From Lachnospiraceae bacterium XBD2001 (GTDB lineage: Bacteria; Bacillota; Clostridia; Lachnospirales; Lachnospiraceae): a DNA stretch of 64,000 nucleotides. Both the position numbers and the translations under genes were made by a program. Shown piece by piece: positions 50,617 through 60,102 of the stretch; positions within the stretch are counted from its first letter, which is position 1, and each line of letters opens with the position of its first letter. Under the pieces are notes generated by a model, which was not told the origin of the DNA, searched no databases, and saw only the letters and a program-made list of their open reading frames with translations. The stretch lies in NCBI GenBank assembly GCA_900116395.1, contig FPAN01000002.1, positions 124,001 to 188,000 on the forward strand. Reading direction: 5' to 3'.

Positions 50617-52073
50617 TGGCGCGTCCGATTATGGTTATGGGCACCATGTCCAATTCCGGCAAGAGTTTGCTGGTGACGGCGTTGTGCCGCATTTTTCATC
50701 AGGACGGTTATCGGGTGGCTCCCTTTAAGAGCCAGAATATGGCCCTGAATTCCTATGTAACATGGGACGGCGGCGAGATGGGACGGGCACAGGTAGCCCA
50801 GGCAGAGGCCTGCGGAAGACAGCCGGATGTACGGATGAATCCCATTCTTCTAAAGCCTACCTCCGATGTGGGAAGCCAGGTAATCCTTCGCGGGAAGGTG
50901 GAGGGCACCTATCGGGCCAGAGACTATTTCGCTAAGAAAAAAGACTACATTCCCCTGATTCGGGAGTGTTATGACGAGCTGGCGTCGGACTGTGACATTA
51001 TGGTCATTGAAGGGGCCGGCTCTCCTGCGGAAATCAACCTGAAGCAGGATGATATTGTAAATATGGGTATGGCCCGGCTGGTGGATGCACCGGTACTTCT
51101 GGTGGGGGACATCGATCCCGGCGGAGTCTTTGCCCAGTTGTACGGAACGGTTGCTCTTTTGGAAAAAGAGGAGCAGGCCCGGATTAAGGGCTTGATTATC
51201 AACAAGTTCCGGGGGGATAAGAGCTTACTGGACCCGGGCATTACCATGTTGGAAGAGCGACTTGGCATTCCGGTACTTGGTACGGTTCCGTATCTTACGG
51301 TGGACATTGACGATGAAGATTCTATGTCCGGATTCTTGTTGCAAAAACAACATCATAAGCAGATAGATTTGGCTGTTCTTCGTTTCCCGCGCATTTCGAA
51401 TTTTACTGATTTTTCCCCATTGGAACAGCATCGTATGCTTGGCGTTCGATTCGTGGAATCGGTGCAGGAGCTGGGCGAACCGGATATGATTCTTTTACCC
51501 GGCACCAAGAATACCCTAGGGGATTTGCAGTGGATGAAAGAGACGGGACTCTTTGAAGCGGTGCGAGGATTCGCTGCTCGTGGCGGTGCGGTCTTTGGCA
51601 TCTGCGGCGGCTTCCAGATGTTAGGAGAAGAACTGTCGGATCCGGAGGGTGTGGAGAGCGCACCGGGTACTGCGGCACAAGGACTGGGATTACTTCCTAT
51701 GCGTACGGTTTTTGCAAAAGAAAAGACAAGGACCAGAAAACAGATGACCCTGCAGCAGGGCCCTTGCAAAGGTTGCTACGTGGACGGATACGAAATCCAT
51801 ATGGGCGTATCCCGCGACGGAAGCGGAAATAGCCTGATTGAGTGTAGCAAGGATAATGTATACGGGTCCTATCTCCATGGATTTTTTGATGAAGCAGCAC
51901 CGGTAGAAGCGTTGGCAGCATATCTTGCCAAGGGTAAGGGATTACCGGAACCCACCGAGCATCTTGTGTCCCATCGGGCATATAAGGAAGCACAGTATGA
52001 TTTGTTGGCGGATGCGCTTCGGGCTCATCTGGATATGGATCGGATTTATGAAATCATAGGAATCAAAGCATGA
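50616..52073 (+). CDS. cobQ: Cobyric acid synthase CobQ (CbiP)
   Basis: 485 residues; the ATG at 50616 overlaps the cobD stop, with AAGGAG at 50602-50607. MVMGTMSNSGKSLLVTALCR, YRVAPFKSQNMALNSYVT and MVIEGAGSPAEINL form the ATP/substrate domain; the glutaminase Cys is in FGICGGFQMLGE. It amidates four ring carboxylates. ATGA overlap with cbiC follows. Confidence 0.95.
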   Translation: MARPIMVMGTMSNSGKSLLVTALCRIFHQDGYRVAPFKSQNMALNSYVTWDGGEMGRAQVAQAEACGRQPDVRMNPILLKPTSDVGSQVILRGKVEGTYRARDYFAKKKDYIPLIRECYDELASDCDIMVIEGAGSPAEINLKQDDIVNMGMARLVDAPVLLVGDIDPGGVFAQLYGTVALLEKEEQARIKGLIINKFRGDKSLLDPGITMLEERLGIPVLGTVPYLTVDIDDEDSMSGFLLQKQHHKQIDLAVLRFPRISNFTDFSPLEQHRMLGVRFVESVQELGEPDMILLPGTKNTLGDLQWMKETGLFEAVRGFAARGGAVFGICGGFQMLGEELSDPEGVESAPGTAAQGLGLLPMRTVFAKEKTRTRKQMTLQQGPCKGCYVDGYEIHMGVSRDGSGNSLIECSKDNVYGSYLHGFFDEAAPVEALAAYLAKGKGLPEPTEHLVSHRAYKEAQYDLLADALRAHLDMDRIYEIIGIKA

Positions 52074-52705
52074 CAGAGTTTATGACACCCAAAGAAATAG
52101 AAGCAGAGAGTATGCGCCGCATTGAGGCCGGATTGGAAGAGCGAGGCATGGTGGTGCCATCGGAGTATCTTCCGGTAGTAAAGCGCGCCATTCATACGAC
52201 TGCGGATTTTGATTATGCCGGGAATCTTTATTTTTCCGAGGGGGTAATGGAAAAAGCGCGACAGACACTGCGCGGCGGTGTGGATATTATTACGGATACC
52301 AACATGGCCTTAACAGGCATCAGCAAGCCGGGCTGCGCCAAGTGGAACTGTCATGTCCATTGTTTCATGGCAGATGAAGAGATTGCTAAGCGTGCCAAGG
52401 AAGAAGGCACCACCCGTGCCTATGCAGCCATGACCCATGCGGCCGAACTGTTTCCTAAGGGCATCTATGTCAGTGGCAATGCACCCACGGCACTGATTCG
52501 TCTGGATGAATTGATTCGACAGAGAGACTTTCGCCCCAGCCTGATTGTGGGTGTTCCCGTTGGATTTGTAAATGTGGTGGAGAGTAAGGAACTGATTCGT
52601 TCCACCTGCGAAGAATATGATATCCCATGTATCGTCGCTATGGGACAAAAAGGCGGCAGCAATGTTGCCGCCGCCATCATCAATGCACTTTTGTATTCGT
52701 TGTAA
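52070..52705 (+). CDS. cbiC: Precorrin-8X (cobalt-precorrin-8) methylmutase CbiC
   Basis: 211 residues. The catalytic His is in RAIHTTADFDYAGNLYFS; GVDIITDTNMALTGI and GNAPTALIRLDELI are family motifs, and VGVPVGFVNVVESKE is conserved. Last gene of the operon; its TAA is directly abutted by the TTA (stop, minus strand) of the diacylglycerol kinase-like gene, leaving no intergenic terminator for the operon. Confidence 0.95.
   Translation: MTEFMTPKEIEAESMRRIEAGLEERGMVVPSEYLPVVKRAIHTTADFDYAGNLYFSEGVMEKARQTLRGGVDIITDTNMALTGISKPGCAKWNCHVHCFMADEEIAKRAKEEGTTRAYAAMTHAAELFPKGIYVSGNAPTALIRLDELIRQRDFRPSLIVGVPVGFVNVVESKELIRSTCEEYDIPCIVAMGQKGGSNVAAAIINALLYSL
52647..52672 (-). terminator. Minus-strand terminator embedded in cbiC
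   Basis: GGCGGCA (52652-52658) pairs with TGCCGCC (52666-52672); on the minus strand the stem is followed by five T (A's at 52647-52651). It would terminate the diacylglycerol kinase-like transcript about 35 nt past its stop codon, inside the convergent cbiC coding sequence. Confidence 0.65.
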
Positions 52706-53635
52706 TTACAACATGCGAAGAACTTTTGGAAGTACCCGGAAGGTCACTTGCATATGATCTCCGGCGTATTCTCCATCGGTATGAATCACCATCGGCTTCT
52801 TGCTGTGGATTTCCAACTCTTGGAAATCTTCTACCAGGAAGCCTTTTTTCTTTTCATGGCGTTTGGTAAGAATCTTCACCAATGCACCAAGACCGTTCAA
52901 ACGATTGAATCCGAAGGCACTACAGGCGGTTAAAAAGCCGTCGTGACAGGATGCATGTGGCGCCATAGGTACGCCGCCGCCTTCAATCGGAACGTTCATG
53001 GCTGCCAAGAAAATCACGCCCGGAATCTCCCGGTCCATGGTACTGCCGTCTTTTTTCTTCATGCGGATATGAAACGGAACACGTTCCATGTCCATCAAGG
53101 TTGCCAAGGTCAGAAGCACATAGGTCAGCTTTCCAAGGCCAATCTGATTCAGCACCTTCTTCAGTGGGGAAGTCAGCGCCTTCTTGCATACGATGGCATC
53201 CATGCCGATGCCGGCGCTAATGCCGAAAATCCGCTTACTACCGTCCGGCAAGATTGCCTCGCCCAAGTCAAAATGTTTATTCCCATTTCCGGATAAAATC
53301 CGCTCCAACGCCTTCACCGGATCCTTCTCTAAGTTGGCACCGGTAACAAAATCATTGGCGCTACCCACCGGAATCACACCCAGACGAATTCTGGAAAAAT
53401 CCGTAATACCATTCAATACTTCGTTAATGGTACCGTCCCCGCCAAGCACCACCATACGAATATCGTCATCCTTCATGGAACTGATCTCGGAAGCCAACTC
53501 CGTCGCATGATGCTGCCGCTTTGTCAAAAAGTACTGATACGGAATCTCCTGCCCGTCCAGAATCTGCTGTAATTCGGCCCACACGCTAGCCCCTCGTCCA
53601 CTCCCGGAACTCTTATTCACGATAAAATAAAACAT
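52706..53635 (-). CDS. Diacylglycerol/lipid kinase family protein
   Basis: 309 residues, minus strand, start at 53635 with GGAGGAGG upstream. NKSSGSGRGASVWAELQQIL and VVLGGDGTINEVLNGI are the DAGK catalytic motifs; IPVGSANDFVTGA and the MDAIVCKKAL segment follow. The family (YegS/DgkB/BmrU) phosphorylates diacylglycerol or other lipids at the inner membrane face. A small palindrome CTGTTAAT/ATTAACAG (about 53656-53676) lies upstream. Confidence 0.9.
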   Translation of the reverse strand: MFYFIVNKSSGSGRGASVWAELQQILDGQEIPYQYFLTKRQHHATELASEISSMKDDDIRMVVLGGDGTINEVLNGITDFSRIRLGVIPVGSANDFVTGANLEKDPVKALERILSGNGNKHFDLGEAILPDGSKRIFGISAGIGMDAIVCKKALTSPLKKVLNQIGLGKLTYVLLTLATLMDMERVPFHIRMKKKDGSTMDREIPGVIFLAAMNVPIEGGGVPMAPHASCHDGFLTACSAFGFNRLNGLGALVKILTKRHEKKKGFLVEDFQELEIHSKKPMVIHTDGEYAGDHMQVTFRVLPKVLRML

Positions 53636-53704
53636 ATTGGAAGCCTCCTCCCATCTGTTAATCTCTTATTAACAGTTTATCATTCCTTTTCCGTGACTTC
53701 CATA

Positions 53705-54329
53705 TTTTACGCCGCTTTCCTCCCTCTCTTTTTTGCCCGCCCGCCCCGGCCCGCCACCCTCCTCGTGGCAGTTTGTGAACGTTTCGCAAGAATCCCTGAT
53801 TCTCTTCGTGCCATGAGAGGAGCATCCCGTGTGTGTCCTTTCACTGCATTTACCCTTCGGCAAAGATGTGCTACCGGCTGCGGACATGTCGTTTACTCCA
53901 TCCTTATGTCCATGTAGCAGTATTTTTGCAATCGTGCCGTTTGGCACGGTGCTGAGACGAAGCTTCTATGAGCGAATTTCGGCACCACATAAGAACCACA
54001 TCCATGTTAATATCTTATGTTCGCTGCGCCGTCCGTGGCGCAGCGTGCCGATTCGCTTCATAGAAGCTTCTGCAGCACTCGCACCCACTTAAGGCTTGCA
54101 AAAACACTGTTACACGGACATTGGATGTATGGGAAAGTTGGGGTGTCCGCAGAACGGCGCACATCTGCAGGCGAAGTGTAAATCATTGAAAGAACACACA
54201 TAATAAAAGATGCGACTCATGGCACATAGAGAATCGGGATTCTTGTCGAGGTGAACAAACTGCCCCGAGGAGGGTGGCGGGCCGGGGCGGGTGCGGGCAG
54301 ACAGTTGTGAGGGAAGCGGCAGGATAAAA
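53705..54329. repeat. About 625-bp imperfect inverted repeat (giant hairpin) between the DAGK gene and glmS
   Basis: No credible gene lies here. Left (53705-53977) and right (54050-54329) arms are reverse-complement homologues with many mismatches and small gaps. Matching pairs from outside in: TTTTACGCCGC with GCGGC-AGGATAAAA; GCCCCGGCCCGCCACCCTCC with GGAGGGTGGCGGGCCGGGGC; GCAGTTTGT with ACAAACTGC; AAGAATCC with GGGATTCTT; GATTCTC with GAGAATC; GTGCCATGAG with CTCATGGCAC; TATTTTTGCA with TGCAAAAACA; GAAGCTTCTATG with CATAGAAGCTTC. The centre holds CATAAGA...TCTTATG (53987-54019) and GCTGCGCC/GGCGCAGC (54023-54043) hairpins. The left arm is C-rich and the right arm G-rich. Unknown role. Confidence 0.75.
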
Positions 54330-54331
54330 AT

Positions 54332-54360
54332 TTGCATTTAGAAGGAAAAGAAAATATAAT
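54332..54360 (+). promoter_or_regulatory. Promoter of glmS
   Basis: TTGCAT (54332-54337) and TATAAT (54355-54360) with a 17-bp spacer, directly outside the giant inverted repeat; the start codon is 45 nt further. The short leader leaves no room for a glmS ribozyme. Confidence 0.8.
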
Positions 54361-54404
54361 ACTGTTAATTGTGACCTTTTATGTTTGTTTAGGAGGAAAG
54401 ACAT

Positions 54405-56255
54405 ATGTGCGGAATCGTAGGATTCGTAGGTAAGAAAAAGGCAGCTCCGATCCTTTTGGACGGGCTTTCAAAGTTAGAGTATCGTGGATATGATTCAGCA
54501 GGAATTGCAGTCAGAGATCATAGTGCAGATCCTGTTGTAGTGAAGGCGAAGGGAAAATTGGCTGTTTTGTCTGAGAAGACCAATGGTGGCGAGAGCGTCA
54601 TCGGTTCTTGCGGTATTGGACATACCCGTTGGGCAACACATGGTGAGCCATCTGAGACCAATGCACATCCACATGCAACCGATGATATGAATGTCATCGC
54701 AGTTCACAACGGAATTATCGAGAACTATCAGGAGTTGAAGGAGAAGTTGATGAGACACGACTACACCTTCTATTCCGAGACCGATACCGAAGTGGCAGTG
54801 AAGTTGATTGATTACTATTACAAGAAGTATCAGGTAGGACCAATCGATGCAATTGCTAAGGCAATGGTACGTATTCGTGGTTCTTATGCATTGGCAGTGA
54901 TGTTCAAGGATTATCCGGATGAGATTTTTGCAGCTCGTAAGGATAGCCCAATGATCATCGGTGTAGCAGATGGCGACTGCTATATCGCATCCGATGTACC
55001 TGCAATCTTGAAGTATACCCGTCAGGTTTACTACATCGGTAACTTAGAGATGGCACACTTGGCTGACGGCAAGGCAGAGTTCTATAACTTGGACGGCGAC
55101 CTGGTAGAGAAGCCATTGGTTACCATCGATTGGGATGCAGAAGCAGCTGAGAAGGGCGGCTTCGAGCACTTCATGATGAAAGAGATTCATGAGCAGCCGA
55201 AGGCTGTAGAAGATACCATCCGTTCCATCGTGAAGGAAGAGAACGGTAAGTATTCCTTGGATTTCTCTTCCGTAGGAATTACCGAAGAGGATATCAAGGA
55301 TGTGTCCACCATCTACTTCGTAGCATGTGGATCCGCATATCACGTAGGTGTGGTAGCACAGTATGTCATCGAAGATTTGACCAGACTTCCGGTTCGTGTA
55401 GAGGTTGCCAGCGAGTTCCGTTATCGTAACCCAATCTTAGATCCGAATGGTTTGGTCGTTGTGATCAGCCAGTCCGGTGAGACGGCAGATACCTTAGCAG
55501 CCCTTCGTCTTGCGAAGGAGCAGGGCCTGAAGACCTTGGCAATCGTGAATGTTGTTGGTTCTTCCATTGCCCGTGAAGCAGACTATGTATTCTATACCTT
55601 GGCAGGTCCGGAGATCTCCGTTGCAACCACCAAGGCATACTCTGCACAGCTGGTAGCTTCTTACCTGCTTGCAATCCAGTTCGGTTTGGCACGTGGCACC
55701 ATCAGTGTTGAGAAGGCCGAAGAGTACGAGAAGGAATTGTTAAGCCTTCCGGAGAAGATTAAGAAGATTTTAGAGGACAAGGAGCGTATCCAGTGGTTTG
55801 CTGCGAAGCAGGCCAATGCCAAGGATATCTTCTTCATCGGTCGTGGTATCGACTATGCGATCTGCTTAGAGGGAAGCCTGAAGCTGAAGGAAATCAGCTA
55901 CATTCACTCTGAGGCATACGCAGCAGGCGAATTGAAGCACGGAACCATCAGCTTGATTGAGGACGGAACCTTAGTAATCGGTGTTGCAACCCAGAGCAAC
56001 CTCTATGAGAAGACCATCTCCAACATGGTAGAGGTGAAGAGCCGTGGTGCTTACCTCATGGGATTGACCGGATACGGTTCTTACAACCTGGAAGATACCG
56101 CAGACTTCACCGTATACGTTCCGAAGACCGACGAGCACTTCGCAGCATCTCTTGCTGTAGTACCGTTGCAGCTCTTAGGATATTACGTATCTGTAGCCAA
56201 GGGTCTGGATGTAGATAAGCCACGTAACCTTGCAAAGTCTGTTACCGTAGAATAA
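54405..56255 (+). CDS. glmS: Glutamine-fructose-6-phosphate aminotransferase
   Basis: 616 residues. Cys2 after the initiator Met in MCGIVGFVGKK is the glutaminase nucleophile; LEYRGYDSAGIAV and HTRWATHGEPSETNAHPH complete that domain. Two SIS domains follow (ACGSAYHVGVVAQY, SQSGETADTLAALRLAK, FIGRGIDYAICLEGSLKLKE), with the C-terminal LAKSVTVE. It makes glucosamine-6-phosphate for cell-wall precursors. Monocistronic, with its own promoter and terminator. Confidence 0.96.
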   Translation: MCGIVGFVGKKKAAPILLDGLSKLEYRGYDSAGIAVRDHSADPVVVKAKGKLAVLSEKTNGGESVIGSCGIGHTRWATHGEPSETNAHPHATDDMNVIAVHNGIIENYQELKEKLMRHDYTFYSETDTEVAVKLIDYYYKKYQVGPIDAIAKAMVRIRGSYALAVMFKDYPDEIFAARKDSPMIIGVADGDCYIASDVPAILKYTRQVYYIGNLEMAHLADGKAEFYNLDGDLVEKPLVTIDWDAEAAEKGGFEHFMMKEIHEQPKAVEDTIRSIVKEENGKYSLDFSSVGITEEDIKDVSTIYFVACGSAYHVGVVAQYVIEDLTRLPVRVEVASEFRYRNPILDPNGLVVVISQSGETADTLAALRLAKEQGLKTLAIVNVVGSSIAREADYVFYTLAGPEISVATTKAYSAQLVASYLLAIQFGLARGTISVEKAEEYEKELLSLPEKIKKILEDKERIQWFAAKQANAKDIFFIGRGIDYAICLEGSLKLKEISYIHSEAYAAGELKHGTISLIEDGTLVIGVATQSNLYEKTISNMVEVKSRGAYLMGLTGYGSYNLEDTADFTVYVPKTDEHFAASLAVVPLQLLGYYVSVAKGLDVDKPRNLAKSVTVE

Positions 56256-56270
56256 TTTGTTTAAGATTTG

Positions 56271-56304
56271 GAACCTGTTCCTGATGGGGCAGGTTCTTTT
56301 TTTT
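56271..56304 (+). terminator. Terminator of glmS
   Basis: GAACCTG (56271-56277) pairs with CAGGTTC (56290-56296), followed by T8. Confidence 0.85.
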
Positions 56305-56316
56305 GTGTAAAAAACT

Positions 56317-56366
56317 GCACAATTGTCAAAATATTTACCCACAAAACGCGAATTGTGCGATATAAT
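56317..56366 (+). promoter_or_regulatory. Promoter region of the binding-protein/chemoreceptor operon
   Basis: TATAAT at 56361-56366 without a good -35. A perfect inverted repeat GCACAATT (56317-56324)/AATTGTGC (56351-56358) with a 26-bp spacer lies just upstream of the -10, a possible activator or repressor site. Confidence 0.55.
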
Positions 56367-56419
56367 AGAAGCAAGGGGAAAACAGAATACATCACAGTGC
56401 TATGGAGGAGGATTCTATC

Positions 56420-57832
56420 ATGAAACGAAGACGCATACTTCCTTTGTTGATGGCGATGGTACTTCTGTTTACAGGATGCGGCTCTGCAGCTGCAGACACA
56501 GGGGAAACAGCTGAAGACAATGGAACCATCAAACTACGGGTCATCAACGCCAAGGCTGAGGTCGCCGAGCAGATGAATGCATTGGCCAGTGCGTTTAACA
56601 GTAGCCAATCGGAAATCGAAGTCGAGATTGAAACCTTGCCGTCCGGCGTGGATATTCAGTCAACTTTGAAGGGCTACTACTTAGCTGACAACATGCCGGA
56701 TATTATCTCCTGCGAGGCGGCGGGATTCGCAAAGTGGGAAGGCTTATTGGCAGACATGAGTGATCAACCATGGGTATCCGATACGGATGCTGCCTATGTG
56801 GATGATACGTATGGCGTATTAGGGTTCCCTTTTACAACCGAAGCCATCGGTTTGGCTTATAATGCGGATGTATTGGCTAAAGCTGGAATTGATCCGGCTA
56901 CACTGACATCCCCAAGTGCATATGCAGACGCATTTGCAACTTTGGATGCTCAGAAAGATGCATTGGGACTTACGGCAGTGGTTGGTTACTGCGCGGAAAA
57001 AGAGAACTTGTATTGGTCCACCGGTAATCATGTATTCGGTGCTTATTTGGATTCCGGATTGAGTCGTGACGATACCACCTACATTGATCTGGTAGGACAA
57101 GGACAACTGGATCCATCCCGCGCATCGAATTATGCATCGTTTATTGGCATGTTGAATACCTATTCTGATCCGGCTCTTTTAACTGCCGGAACCTACGATG
57201 ATCAGGTGAACGGATTTGCTTCTGGCAAATATGCCTTTGTTACCCAGGGCTCCTGGATTGGCAGTACCTTGGCAAGCTCGGATTTGTACAAGTCAGCAGG
57301 AAGCTTCCAGGTGGGCATGGCGCCTTATGCGTTTGAAGACGGAATGGACACCATATTAACCAATCCACCATCCTGGTGGGCGGTTATGAAGGAAGGGCAT
57401 GTTGAAGCTGCGGAAGCTTTTTTGGCATGGTGTGCCGGAGACAGTGGGCAGAAAATCATGGTTGAGGATGCCGGATTCATTAGTCCGTTTAAGTCCTGCA
57501 AATATGTTGCGAACGATCCGTTTGCTCCGGTACTCTCCGAATACTTGGCATCCGGCAAGACGTCTGCTTGGCATTGGATGAATGTGAAGGAAGGTCTGGC
57601 AGAAAATGTAATTGCACCATGCTTCTATGACTATGCGGCCGGAAGTACAGATGCGGCTGGATTCGTGAATGCCTTATCCTCCGGACTGGCTCAGGCATAC
57701 GGTGCTGGTGGCAGTGCACCGACAGAAGCGGAAGGCGATGAAGCAACCGAAGAAGAGACCACAGAAGAAGCAGCCGCAGATGATACGGCAACGGAAGAGA
57801 CTACGGAAGAAGGAGGAAGCGACAATGAGTAA
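56420..57832 (+). CDS. Family 1 extracellular solute-binding lipoprotein, chemoreceptor partner
   Basis: 470 residues; the ATG at 56420 follows GGAGGAGG. Lipobox [10 protein letters not shown]. The body resembles sugar-binding proteins: [76 protein letters not shown] and [11 protein letters not shown]. The C-terminal about 45 residues are a Thr/Glu/Ala-rich tail with no obvious function. No permease or ATPase follows; instead the stop overlaps a chemoreceptor gene by 8 nt. It is therefore probably a dedicated ligand sensor that presents a sugar-like compound to the receptor. Confidence 0.85.
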   Translation: MKRRRILPLLMAMVLLFTGCGSAAADTGETAEDNGTIKLRVINAKAEVAEQMNALASAFNSSQSEIEVEIETLPSGVDIQSTLKGYYLADNMPDIISCEAAGFAKWEGLLADMSDQPWVSDTDAAYVDDTYGVLGFPFTTEAIGLAYNADVLAKAGIDPATLTSPSAYADAFATLDAQKDALGLTAVVGYCAEKENLYWSTGNHVFGAYLDSGLSRDDTTYIDLVGQGQLDPSRASNYASFIGMLNTYSDPALLTAGTYDDQVNGFASGKYAFVTQGSWIGSTLASSDLYKSAGSFQVGMAPYAFEDGMDTILTNPPSWWAVMKEGHVEAAEAFLAWCAGDSGQKIMVEDAGFISPFKSCKYVANDPFAPVLSEYLASGKTSAWHWMNVKEGLAENVIAPCFYDYAAGSTDAAGFVNALSSGLAQAYGAGGSAPTEAEGDEATEEETTEEAAADDTATEETTEEGGSDNE

Positions 57833-59618
57833 AACAACGAAGAAAAAAGAGACGAAGATTCCTTCTTTTAGCACACAGCCATCTCTTGTTAATACCATTA
57901 ATTTTCAGATTGTAGCGATTAACGTATTAATGCTGATTGCCTTCGTCCTTGTTATGAACCTGGTCATCGGCGCGATGAAAAACAGTAATAACAACAGCAA
58001 GGCAAGTTCCGATTATGTGCTTGGCCTAAGTACCAGTGAAGCAGAACTAAAAAGTGATGTCATGTCCCTTTATGATCAGGTAACCGGTTATGTTATGGCA
58101 GATGCTGTTGAGACCAAAGAAGCACTTGCTCCGGTAATTGAAGCAGCAGAGGGTGAAGTTGAGCAGGACATTGCAGATTTGCAGACTGCTTTTGCAGATT
58201 CCGGAACAGAGGATACGAAGCAGGCGATTACGGATATTCAGGGCGAATATGAGCGACTGGTCAAGCTGTTGGATGAATCCATGGCACTTTCTGACAGCGG
58301 AGAGAAGGACAAGGCAATGGATACCTTGTTCCAGTCTGCGGTACTCCAGAAGGTTGCAATCTCTCATAGTTGTGACGTTATTGATGAGGCGATTACCGCC
58401 TCCGCTGACGCAAGTCATGCTTATATGAATGCACTTTTCAATCGAGGTGTTTTGGTAGCAACCATCGGCATGATTGCGTTTATTTTAATCATTGCATTTA
58501 ACTTCCTGTTAAGTTATAAGAACATCATTCGCAAGATTCGCGGTATTGCTTCACAGTTGGGTGATATCATTAACGATATTGAACATAACCGTGGTGATTT
58601 AACCGCACGTATTACGGTACGGAGTAAGTCGGAATTGGCATTGGTGATTGATGGATTCAACCACTTTATTGGAGACTTACAGGATATCATGAAGGATGTT
58701 AAGAACGGTGCTGACGTTCTGACCAAGTCCTCGGAAGAGGTTACCGCACAGGTACATCTGGCCAATGACAATATCACCAATACATCCGCAGCAATGGAAG
58801 AGTTGTCTGCCAGCATGGAGACCGTGGCAAATACCGTATCCGATATTCGTGACCGCGTCGGCGACGTACGAAGCGCAGCCAGCGATATTGCAACCGCAGC
58901 GCAGGATGGTACTCAGACGGCAGCGGATATCAAGGCTGAAGCAGACACCATTAAGGTTAGCGTAAATCGGAAGAAGGCAGATACCGGACAGAAGATGGAA
59001 GATTTAAGTGCTGTACTGGAATCTTCGGTGAAGGATAGCGAGAAGGTTAGCCAGATCAATGAGTTGACCAATGTCATCTTAGAGATTGCCTCCCAGACCA
59101 ATTTACTTGCATTGAATGCATCTATTGAGGCTGCCCGTGCCGGAGAGGCTGGACGTGGATTTGCCGTTGTTGCTACTGAGATTAGCGCCTTGGCTGAGAA
59201 CTCCCGCCAGACAGCAGGCAACATTCAGAACATCAGCCAGGAAGTAACGGAAGCGGTGCATAACTTGTCTGCAAATGCCAAGGAAGTTATGGACTTCATC
59301 AACACCACGGTTCTGGCAGATTATGATGATTTCGTTGCAACCGGTGAAAAATACGAGAATACCGCTGTAGTTATCAGCGAATTGTTGGATACCTTCACGG
59401 AGAAGGCGAATAACCTGGATGAAATCATGGGTGAAATGGTAGAATCCATTTCGTCGATTTCCAACTCCGTATCCGAGAGCTCACAGGCGATCGGAATGTC
59501 TGCGGAGAACGCAACCAATATGGTTGGCGAGATTCAGGAAATCAACGATGCAATGGAACAGAACAGCGTCGTAACGGAACGTCTCGACAAGACGACCCAG
59601 CGATTTGTATCACTCTAA
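57825..59618 (+). CDS. Methyl-accepting chemotaxis protein
   Basis: 597 residues; the ATG at 57825 overlaps the upstream stop (ATGAGTAA) behind AGGAGGAAG. TM1 is at about 30-53 and TM2 at about 205-227, with a helical periplasmic-type domain between (about 150 residues, four-helix-bundle-like). A HAMP-like linker follows, then the signalling tip [20 protein letters not shown] and [14 protein letters not shown]. Translational coupling to a solute-binding lipoprotein suggests that the receptor senses the loaded binding protein. An 8-residue overhang past the convergent gene's end shows overlapping 3' ends. Confidence 0.92.
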   Translation: MSKTTKKKETKIPSFSTQPSLVNTINFQIVAINVLMLIAFVLVMNLVIGAMKNSNNNSKASSDYVLGLSTSEAELKSDVMSLYDQVTGYVMADAVETKEALAPVIEAAEGEVEQDIADLQTAFADSGTEDTKQAITDIQGEYERLVKLLDESMALSDSGEKDKAMDTLFQSAVLQKVAISHSCDVIDEAITASADASHAYMNALFNRGVLVATIGMIAFILIIAFNFLLSYKNIIRKIRGIASQLGDIINDIEHNRGDLTARITVRSKSELALVIDGFNHFIGDLQDIMKDVKNGADVLTKSSEEVTAQVHLANDNITNTSAAMEELSASMETVANTVSDIRDRVGDVRSAASDIATAAQDGTQTAADIKAEADTIKVSVNRKKADTGQKMEDLSAVLESSVKDSEKVSQINELTNVILEIASQTNLLALNASIEAARAGEAGRGFAVVATEISALAENSRQTAGNIQNISQEVTEAVHNLSANAKEVMDFINTTVLADYDDFVATGEKYENTAVVISELLDTFTEKANNLDEIMGEMVESISSISNSVSESSQAIGMSAENATNMVGEIQEINDAMEQNSVVTERLDKTTQRFVSL

Positions 59619-59924
59619 AGGAGTATTATTATTCAGCCATTCTACAATGGCTTCCATACCCGCCTCGGAGAACTCTTCGAGGTGGGTTGTTTTTTTCTCA
59701 TCGGGAGTGGTATCGAAGTTAAATGGTCCCCGCCAGATGGTGGCCTTGAGACAGTTGATCTCCTCTAATACCTTTTCTTCCTCTTCCCCGGTCTCTTCGT
59801 TCTTCACCGTCTCAGTGACCTTCTGAACGAACTTCTCTACACGATAGCGCTTCTCACCGTCACTTCCGTGGAAGGGCAACTTTTTATAAAAATTCAGAGC
59901 CAACAGGTCTTTGCGTTGAATCAT
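59610..59924 (-). CDS. Small conserved protein of unknown function
   Basis: 104 residues, minus strand, start at 59924 after GAGAGG. It contains [25 protein letters not shown], then an acidic loop (NEETGEEEE), [21 protein letters not shown] and [15 protein letters not shown]. No signal peptide or membrane helix. The regular pattern and clear start suggest a real gene. It overlaps the chemoreceptor 3' end by 9 nt, and the receptor's terminator hairpin is encoded within its last third. I do not recognise a family. Confidence 0.7.
   Translation of the reverse strand: MIQRKDLLALNFYKKLPFHGSDGEKRYRVEKFVQKVTETVKNEETGEEEEKVLEEINCLKATIWRGPFNFDTTPDEKKTTHLEEFSEAGMEAIVEWLNNNTPLE
59658..59696 (+). terminator. 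Plus-strand terminator inside the convergent small gene
   Basis: ACCCGCCTCG (59658-59667) pairs with CGAGGTGGGT (59678-59687, one G-T pair), followed by TG and T7 (to 59696). It serves the chemoreceptor operon although it lies in the coding sequence of the minus-strand gene. Confidence 0.85.
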
Positions 59925-60102
59925 GGCATTCCTCTCACTTTCTAAAAGTAAGGATATTATAAATCATTCTCCTCACGAAAAAAATATCCGGAGGATGCAA
60001 TTTTCAACCACAAATACACGGTCTGTAAATTGTGGAACGAAGGCCGGTATGCTATAATTTTTCTAAGAAAAGCCGAGTAGTATGGCAGATTGGGGGATGC
60101 TT

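Noticed and set aside
53829..54092. Small open frames in the giant inverted repeat
   Set aside because: No ribosome binding site, no recognisable motif; composition follows the repeat arms.
53705..54329. Insertion sequence or transposon
   Set aside because: Despite inverted arms there is no transposase frame, and I could not identify a convincing target-site duplication.
54100..54404. glmS ribozyme upstream of glmS
   Set aside because: The ribozyme core motifs are not seen, and the promoter at 54332-54360 leaves only a short leader.
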